Assembly: GCA_021464415.1 (NCBI GenBank)
Contig: JAKCWG010000643.1
Location: forward strand, 36,001 to 100,000
From: Lonicera japonica
Lineage: Eukaryota > Streptophyta > Magnoliopsida > Dipsacales > Caprifoliaceae
Direction of reading: 5' to 3'
DNA length: 64,000 bases
In this document: piece by piece, positions 57,096 to 64,000 of the stretch
How positions within the stretch are numbered: position 1 is the first letter of the stretch
Layout of the letters: each line of letters begins with the position of its first letter
Made by a program: the position numbers and the translations under genes
Notes under the pieces: model-generated
The model's input: only the letters and a program-made list of their open reading frames with translations
The model's database searches: none
Told to the model about the DNA's origin: nothing

Positions 57096-60000
57096 TAATA
57101 ATAACAGTGTGTTCTCTTGCTATCACTGTGGAAAGCCTGGTCATCTGGCAAGAAATTGTCGAAACAAACGCCGAGTTCCTCAGGCGAATGTTACTGAAGA
57201 AGAGCCCTTAGTGGCTATGATAACAGAAATTAATCTGGTATCGGGTTCTGAAGGCTGGTGGGTAGATACTGGCGCCTCTCGTCATGTCTGCCATGATCGT
57301 GCTTTATTTAAAACCTATTCTGATGCTGTTGATAAGAAAGTGTTGTTGGGTGATTCCCACACCACTAATGTTACGGGGACGGGTAATGTCGAGTTGAAAT
57401 TCACTTCTGGAAAGACTGTCATCCTTAAGGATGTTCTGCATACTCCAGAAATTAGAAAGAATCTTGTTTCGGGCTACATCCTTAATAAAGCTGGATTTGT
57501 TCAAACTATTGGGGCAGATTTGTTTACTCTTACTAAGAATGGTGTATTTGTGAGGAAGGGTTATGCTTGTGATGGGATGTTTAAGTTGAATGTTGATGCT
57601 AATAAAGTTGTTTCTAGTTCTGCTTATATGATTTGTTCATTTAATGTGTGGCATGCTAGACTCTGTCATGTTAATAAGCGCCTTATTAAGAACATGAGTA
57701 AACTGGAAATTATTCTCCCCTTATCATTAAATGATTTCAAAAAATGTGAATTCTGTAGCCAAGCAAAGATTACTAAAACACCTCATAAATCTGTTTTAAG
57801 AGAAACTGAACCTTTTCAATTAATTCATTCGGATATTTGTGAATTTGATGGTGTTTTAATGAGAAATGGAAAAAGGTATTTTATTACTTTTATTAATGAT
57901 AATTCGGATTTTTCCTATATTTACCTTATGAAAAATAAAAGTGAAGCAATAGATATGTTTAAAATATTTTCTACAGAAATTGAAAATCAGTTTAATAAGA
58001 AAATAAAAAGATTTCGAAGTGACAGAGGAACCAAATATGATTCAACTAATTTTAAAAATCTCTATACTTCACTTGGTATTATTCATGAGACGACTGCTCC
58101 ATATTCACCTGAAATGAATGGAAAAGCCGAAAGGAAAAATAGAACTTTTGCCGAATTAATTGTTGCTACGCTACTAAATTCAGGGGCTGCCTCACATTGG
58201 TGGAGAGAGATTTTATTAACCGTTTGTCACATTCTTAATAGGGTGCCTAAGATTAAATCTAATTTATCCCCCTATGAGATTTTAAATAATAAAAGGCCTA
58301 ATATTTCTTATTTACGCGTTTGGGGGTGCATTTCTTTCGTATGTATTCCTGATCCTAAAAGATCTAAGCTTATTAGTAGAGCTTATGAATGTGTTTTTAT
58401 CGGATATGCAATTAATAGTAAGGCCTATAGATTTTATGATTTGAAAAATCATGTTATTATTGAATCTAATGATGTAGACTTTTTTGAAGATAAATTCCCT
58501 TTTAAATTGAAGAATAGTGGGGGTAGCTCTTTACCTTCTAGCTCTATTTTACCTATCAGTACCATGCACCATGGTACATCAATTGAACCTAGAAAAAGTA
58601 AAAGAGTTAGAACCGCTAAAGACTTTGGGCCTGATTTTTATACATACACTTTAGAAGATGATCCATCCACTATTCAAGAAGCGTTATCTTCTTTAGATGC
58701 TGACCTTTGGCAAGAAGCCATTAACGATGAAATGGATTCCTTAGAATCAAATAGAACGTGGCATCTAGTAGACCTTCCTCCTGGTTGTAAAACCATAGGT
58801 TGTAAATGGATACTTAAGAAGAAATTAAAACCTGATGGCACTGTTGACAAATACAAAGCTCGTTTAGTTGTCAAGGGTTATAGACAACGTGAAAATGTAG
58901 ATTTCTTTGATACTTATTCTCCCGTTACTAGAATTACGTCTATACGTGTTTTGATTGCCCTAGCTTCCTTGCATGATCTTGTTGTACATCAAATGGATGT
59001 TAAAACCGCTTTCCTTAATAGAGAATTAGAGGAAGAAATCTACATGGAACAACCTGAAGGATTCATTATTACAGGCCAAGAACAAAAAGTATGCAAATTA
59101 GATAAATCCCTTTATGGTTTGAAGCAGGCTCCTAAGCAATAGCATGAGAAATTTGATGAATTGATTATTGCAAATGGATTTAGAATTAATGAAAGTGATA
59201 AATGCATTTATTATAAGACTGAGAATAATGCTTGCACTATTATATGTTTATATGTTGATGACTTGCTTATTTTTTGTTCTAATATCCATGTAGTTAATAA
59301 TGTGAAATCCATGCTATGTGCAAATTTTGATATGAAGGATTTGGGAGAAGCCAATGTAATTTTAGGGATTAAAATTACTAGGACGGAAAAGGGACTTTCT
59401 TTGGATCAATCTCATTACATTGAGAAGATTCTCAGAAAATATAATTACTCAGATTGTAAACCAGCATGTACACCATATGATCCTAGTGTGAAGTTGTTCA
59501 AGAACACTGGAGACAATGTTAGACAAACTGAGTATGCGAGCATCATTGGTAGCCTTCGATATACTACTGATTGCACTAGGCCCGATATTGCTTATGCAGT
59601 GGGGGTACTATGTAGGTTTACTAGCAGTCCTAGTATGGAGCATTGGCATGCTATTGAGAGGGTCATGCGTTATTTAAAAAGAACCATGGACCTAAAGTTA
59701 CACTATCAAAAGTTTCCCGCTGTCCTAGAAGGATATAGCGATGCTGACTGGAATACCTTGTCAGAAGATTCCAAGGCCACTAGTGGATATATCTTCAGCA
59801 TTGCTAGAGGTGCAGTCTCTTGGAAATCCAAGAAACAGACCATTTTGGCCCAGTCTACGATGGAGTCTGAGATGATAGCACTAGCTACTACTAGTGAAGA
59901 AGCAAGCTGGCTGAGAAGCTTTCTTGCAGATACCCCTCTATGGGAGAGACCGATACCAGCTGTCCTTATCCACTGCGATAGTACCGCGACTATTGCAAAA

Positions 60001-60186
60001 GTTCAGAACCGTTACTACAACGGTAAGAAACGACAGATTCGTCGTAAACACAGCACGGTTAGAGAGTTACTCTCCAAAGGTGCTGTCAGAGTGGATTATG
60101 TGCGGTCTGAGAAAAATTTGGCTGATCCTTTGACGAAAGGACTAACGAGAGAAAAGGTGCTTAACACATCGAAAGGGATGGGTTAA
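56244..60186 (+). pseudogene. Copia gag-pol polyprotein, few lesions
   Basis: It starts at ATG 56244 (MANEHNQAAASGSLNQPFKF). Gag (56244-57200) has a UBN2-type region LYDVYLPCKSAKEIWDSL and a CCHC knuckle CYHCGKPGHLARNC. Then protease WWVDTGASRH (57259); integrase with an H/C zinc region, HSDICEF, RSDRG and NGKAERKNRT (about 57650-58150); RT with VHQMDVKTAFLN and YVDDLL (58750-59350); RNase H with SDADW and ADPLTKG (59740-60150). Lesions: TGA at 56325 in place of a Trp codon, a lost C near 56745, a lost A near 56955, and TAG at 59140 in place of Trp in KQWHEKF. Pol is otherwise open over 3.2 kb. An AAT run (57052-57092) encodes about 17 consecutive Asn before the knuckle. Confidence 0.9.
57052..57110 (+). 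repeat. (AAT)n microsatellite in copia gag
   Basis: AAT units encode an Asn run just before the zinc knuckle; a few AAC codons interrupt it near the end. Confidence 0.9.
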
Positions 60187-60714
60187 CGCCCAACGAGATT
60201 TGAGTCACTGTAATGGTAACCCAACCTATGGACTGGAGATCCCAAGAAATAGGTTCAAAGGGTAAACAACAAATTATAAGTGATACTTTAGAAATCATGT
60301 AGTATTATCTCATCCCTACGGAGCATGATATCTTGAAGCGAAAAAAAAGGTTGAGCATTTGCTTTTAATGAGTTCTATAGCTCTATGTGGAGTGGGGTAC
60401 CGATGCTACAAGAGTACTCTTGATAGACTCACCTATGTGAATGTGGAAGAGAGGTCGCTTCCTATGGAATTTTGGGCAAATTCTCTAGAGCATTCACTAA
60501 CCGGGATATAAGCACATGGCCATAACGTGCTGGCTTTTGGACAACACTCTTGGGGATAGTGTGTGTTGTGATTGTCAGAGATAGAGTTCAAAACTACGAG
60601 TTACTCTAGTATAGTCTGAAACACAAACACTACGTAAAGGTTCAAATTGAAAAATACCTTTACTTATGCATTGTCCTATGGAATATGCTCGATGAAAAAG
60701 TTTTTCCTAAAATA
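60187..60714 (+). other. Copia 3' untranslated internal region
   Basis: Between the pol stop and the polypurine tract. Non-coding. No extra ORF such as an envelope-like gene. Confidence 0.7.
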
Positions 60715-60725
60715 CAAGTGGGGGA
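60715..60725 (+). other. Polypurine tract of copia element
   Basis: CAAGTGGGGGA immediately before the LTR start TGTTGG. Confidence 0.85.
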
Positions 60726-60726
60726 T

Positions 60727-62816
60727 TGTTGGAGTTTTTGTGTATTTAAAGAAAAATAAAACCAAGACAAGGTAATTTAATGTGTTGTGATGTTATCCCA
60801 AGTCCCACATAGGAGAAATATAAAACCTTTCATGGGTTTTTATATGGAAGAATTTGCTTAATTAAGGGCTTGAGCCCTTTGGGCATTAGACTTTTGTGCT
60901 ATTGGGTGAGGACTTGGATGAATGTGGTTCTCCACACGCGCGCCGACCGACCCAACCCGGTCCGGTCCGGTCTCGGGCTCGGGCTTTGGGCTTGTGTAGT
61001 GTATTATCTTTTTGAGTAAATACCATCAATGACCACTAAACTATTGACAAATTTTACCAGTGGCCACTGTACTTTATTTTGTTACAATCGGACCATTAAA
61101 TTATTAAAATGTATTACCAATGGCCACTCCGTTAAATCTCACCGTTAATTTTTGGCAGGAACCGTTATTGCTTGAAATGATAAGGGTATTTTGGTCTTTT
61201 TCGTTTTTTTTTCTCTTTTCTTTTTCCCTTTTCTTTTCTTTTCTTTTCTTTTCTTTTCTTTTCTTTCTTCTTCCTTCTGCCTTTCTTCCCTTTTCTTTTT
61301 TCTTCTTTTTCTTCCGATCTCTTCTTCTTCTTTTTTTCTTCTCCGACGAGCCTGTTTCTCCTCTTCTTCTTCTTCTTCTTCTTCTTCTTCTTCTTCTTCT
61401 ACCAGTGGCCACATGTCTTCTTCCCCTTTGATTTCTTCTTCAATTTTTATACTTGTTTAAGAAATTGCCATTTGATTTGATTAATTCAAGCAATTGATTT
61501 GATTTGGTGTATTTGTTGTTCTTTGATTTTGACAAATATCAAACCCCAATTACATATATGTTAACTCGCTTCAAACCTGTGATGGAATTTTTTAAAAACT
61601 CAAACCCACCCCACATCATCCGGTGCCGCACCGAATCTCCCAATCTTCAGATTCTTCCACCATTCATAATCCTCCAAATGATTAAAAAAGAAAGAAAAAT
61701 CATGAAGGGAGACAACCCTTCGGACACCTTCTCCGGAGGAAGCGCCTCCGCCGCCCCCGGCAAATCCAAGATATGGCCGGAGGAATCCCACCATGACGCA
61801 GGTGCGAGAGAAGGAGGCGTGAGAAACAGAGGTGGAAGAGAAGGAGGCGTGAGAAACGGAGGTGCGAGAGAAGAAGAAGAAGAAGAAGAACTAATCGAAA
61901 GGAGAAGAAGAAAAGAAGAAGAAGAGATCGGAAGAAAAAGAAGAAAAAAGAAAAGGGACAAAGGCAGAAGGAAGAAGAAAGAAAAGAAAAGAAAAGAAAA
62001 GAAAAAGGAAAAAGAAAAGAGAAAAAAAAACGAAAAAGACCAAAATACCCTTATCATTTCAAGCAATAACGGTTCCCGCCAAAAACTAACGGTGAGATTT
62101 AACAGAGTGGCCATTGGTAGTACGTTTTAATAATTTAATGGTCCGATTGTAACAAAATAAAGTACAGTGGCCACTGGTAAAATTTGCCAATAGTTTAGTG
62201 GTCATTGATGGTATTTACTCTATCTTTTTATACAAAATACTTTTAAATAATTTTATTTATTAAAAATAAATTAAATTTATAAAGGATAAGAAAATGCTCC
62301 ATTATTTTCCTCCGTGATTTAAGCCAACATGTTCCCACGATTTCATCCCACGCTCCCGTGTTTCCCTCCGTGTTTTCTTGCGGATTTTTCGGAAAGGTGG
62401 TTTTTGGTCTCCTCACTTTCTCCCTTTAAACGGTTCGAAATATTTTCAAAAGGATATACAAAAGAAAAGGAAGAAAGAGAGACAGACATCTACCTAAAAA
62501 AAAAAATTTATTTTTCCGGCAGAAAATTTTTTAGCCTCCGGCAGAAAAATTTTAGCCTCCGGCAGTAAATTATTTTCCGATCCCGAGCAATAAAATAGAG
62601 TGTTATTGTCGAGCGATCGAAAAAAGTGCAAATCGATCGTACAGAGAGTTTCTGGGCTGTTTCATCCTGGGGACGGCGTGGCATCTTCAGAACTGCTAGC
62701 ACAACTCCGGGCAGAGCCGCGAAACGTCTTAAAGAGAGCGAGTTAGTCCGCGACTCAACCAGGTGTACTCTCTACCTTATTATTTTTTGATTCAGTAGTT
62801 CATATATTTCCCAACA
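60727..62816 (+). repeat. Copia 3' LTR, split by a Mutator-like element
   Basis: It starts TGTTGGAG and ends CCCAACA. Without the insertion (1207 bp plus 9-bp TSD) it is 874 bp. It is longer than the 5' LTR because of a 63-bp segment and small duplications near CGGTCCGGTC and the GGCTC repeat. Confidence 0.9.
61014..62220. mobile_element. Mutator-like foldback element in copia 3' LTR
   Basis: The ends GAGTAAATACCATCAATG and CATTGATGGTATTTACTC are inverted, and similarity continues for about 190 bp and more loosely to about 370 bp. The 9-bp TSD TATCTTTTT is perfect (61005-61013, 62221-62229), and the empty site is visible in the 5' LTR near 48765. Family as at 28376-29430. The arms are CT-rich left and AG-rich right; the long Ser/Phe/Arg/Glu ORFs (61104-61460, 61504-62130) are low-complexity artefacts. 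A GC-richer core at about 61610-61860 has no relative in the sister element. Confidence 0.92.
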
Positions 62817-62849
62817 CTTTCTTATGCTGGTTCATTTCTAAAGGAAGGA

Positions 62850-63355
62850 ATGATATATTGTTTAATGGAATTGAGTTTGAGCCATTATCAATTGTTTCTA
62901 GTGCAATTTCAGCCTCGCGTGAGTTTTAGTCATGCAGACCTAGCGCTTCTTATTCTTTGAAAAATGTTTTCATGCCTAGTCGGCCCAGTCTTTTAAAGTG
63001 GAAGGCTCCTCGTCCAGGATCTCTGAAAATCAATTGCGATGGTGCTCTACTAGTAGGGTTTAAGTTTAGTGTGCCAACTTTCATGGTTTGCAACTGTGAT
63101 GTTTCCATTGTTGAGGATCAGGCAATCTCTTTTCCTTGTGTAAACTCTTTTGTGGCTGAAGCAAGGGCTTTTTGGAAAGTCGTTATATTTGTTGCTTTCT
63201 TGATTAGTTTAGGTTCCGACAGTTATAAAATATGATTGTCTCCCTGTTGTAGAAGCTATTGCCGCCCCTATCCACCCCCCCCCCCCCCCCGGCGCCCCCT
63301 TGTTTTCTTGCCTTGGGATTCAACGAGTTTGACTTAAAGATCTCAAAAGTTAATT
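62850..63355 (+). pseudogene. LINE-type RNase H fragment, copy 4
   Basis: It opens at 62957 and reads SLLKWKAPRPGSLKINCDGA, with the first catalytic Asp, then VNSFVAEARAFWKVV with the catalytic Glu. A frame break follows at TVIKYDCLPV, and a 17-C run near 63278 disrupts the end. This is the best preserved RNase H copy. It was one unit with 48210-48503 before the copia insertion. Confidence 0.72.
63277..63293. repeat. Poly-C run
   Basis: A homopolymer of about 15-17 C; the length may be assembly-sensitive. Confidence 0.85.
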
Positions 63356-63396
63356 TTTAAATGCCCGAATGTATCGTTCTGGTTTGTCCCTATGAG

Positions 63397-63911
63397 TAAG
63401 CCTGTCAATGGATCGATTGGATTAGGGTGAATTCAAATCCATATTTATAAAAAAAAATCAAATTGGATTCAAATCAAATCATGTAACGGATCACCAAAAC
63501 ATTGATCCATATCCAAATTTGTTCAGATTGTATATAATCTCTTTCGTTAAAAAATTTAATTATATTATAATTAGTTTGTATGTATATTAAAAAATAATGA
63601 AACTAACATAAAGTTAAACCTAACAACAATCAAATTTCTTCTTTCCAAGTAAAAAGAAACTTATTTAATGCTTTTTAACTTATAGTAATTTTTTACTGTA
63701 GTAAATATAAATAATGATAAATATAAATATAAATGTTTGTCTTGGATCAGATCGACATATGTCCATATTCGATTTGTTAATCAAAGGGTTAACGGGTTCA
63801 AATCAAATTTGGATGTAAGGATCATAATTTTCAATCCATATCCGACATTCCGACTAAATGAATTGGGTTGAGCCATATTTGAAATACAAATTTGATCCAT
63901 TCACAGACTTA
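63397..63911. mobile_element. hAT-type MITE, copy 4
   Basis: TAAGCCTGTCAATGG on the left, CAGACTTA on the right. Same insertion point as the other three copies. Confidence 0.68.
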
Positions 63912-64000
63912 ATCCGTGCTTATTGGGTAGCAGAAGGTTTTTCAGCACTTATTGGGTAGCCAAAGGTTGTTGCTGTTTCTCTAAATTGGAAGTCTAATTA

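Larger units (their letters stand above)
48504..62816 (+). mobile_element. Ty1/copia retrotransposon with two nested elements
   Basis: Outer ends are TATTGGAG (left; G of TG changed to A) and CCCAACA (right), between perfect TSDs CTTTC (48499-48503, 62817-62821). The uninserted site is seen at 39245 as TCTCTTTCTTATG. The 5' LTR is split by an Athila element (49146-56063) and the 3' LTR by a Mutator-like element (61014-62220). Removing both leaves about 6.2 kb. The order Gag, protease, integrase, RT, RNase H is the copia order. The Gag and pol resemble TNT1-94-type (Tork-like) proteins; the lineage is tentative. Confidence 0.93.
62822..64000 (+). repeat. Repeat unit copy 4, continued
   Basis: Copy Q resumes with TTATGCTGGTTCATTTC. 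It contains the RNase H fragment, a hAT MITE (63397-63911) and runs off the window. Confidence 0.7.

Noticed and set aside
61104..62130. Long Arg/Glu/Lys- and Ser/Phe-rich ORFs on both strands
   Set aside because: They come from CT- and AG-rich arms of a foldback transposon; low complexity and strand-symmetric.

Overview
The window is AT-rich nuclear DNA from a flowering plant, most likely a eudicot. I infer this from plant-type LTR retrotransposons (a chromodomain Ty3/gypsy element, Athila-like gypsy, Ty1/copia), MITEs, CACTA and hAT DNA transposons, a tRNA-derived SINE and one small secreted-peptide gene with plant features. No species can be named. There is no bacterial-type operon, rRNA gene, functional tRNA gene or CRISPR array. 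Nearly all the coding capacity belongs to transposable elements (TEs), most of it broken.

Layout. 1-10.5 kb: a solo LTR (238-1826), AT-rich intergenic DNA, several MITEs, and the only credible host gene, a 103-residue secreted-peptide precursor (5971-6282) resembling CTNIP/SCREW phytocytokines, with a SINE bearing a perfect 16-bp target-site duplication (TSD) just downstream. 10.5-13.6 kb: a 2.3-kb solo LTR and MITE debris. 13.6-20 kb: a complete-length but dead gypsy element whose single gag-pol frame carries about 15 stop codons and no visible frameshift. 20-35 kb: two copies of a repeat holding degraded LINE-type zinc-binding and RNase H sequence, two inverted solo LTRs of one family (one with a ten-fold palindrome array upstream of its TATA box), a 900-bp tandem duplication, and further MITEs.

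35.4-64 kb: two direct copies of a roughly 4.5-kb segment, independently inflated by insertions. The first copy (35.36-46.1 kb) received an hAT element and a solo LTR that in turn holds a 3.25-kb CACTA element. The CACTA carries an intact-looking, spliced transposase-related gene and a captured exon of a host HINT-type histidine-triad gene. The second copy (from 46.14 kb) received a copia element (48504-62816) whose 5' LTR was invaded by an Athila-like gypsy element (49146-56063) and whose 3' LTR was invaded by a Mutator-like foldback element (61014-62220). These nestings are resolved at base level by TSDs.

How the parts relate: the window records successive waves of insertion, LTR-LTR recombination, segmental duplication and decay around one small signalling-peptide gene. 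The most interesting items are that peptide gene, the palindrome arrays placed in solo-LTR promoters, the captured HINT exon in splice phase with the CACTA gene, the nonsense-only decay of the gypsy element, and a deletion junction with a locally copied filler in the Athila element.
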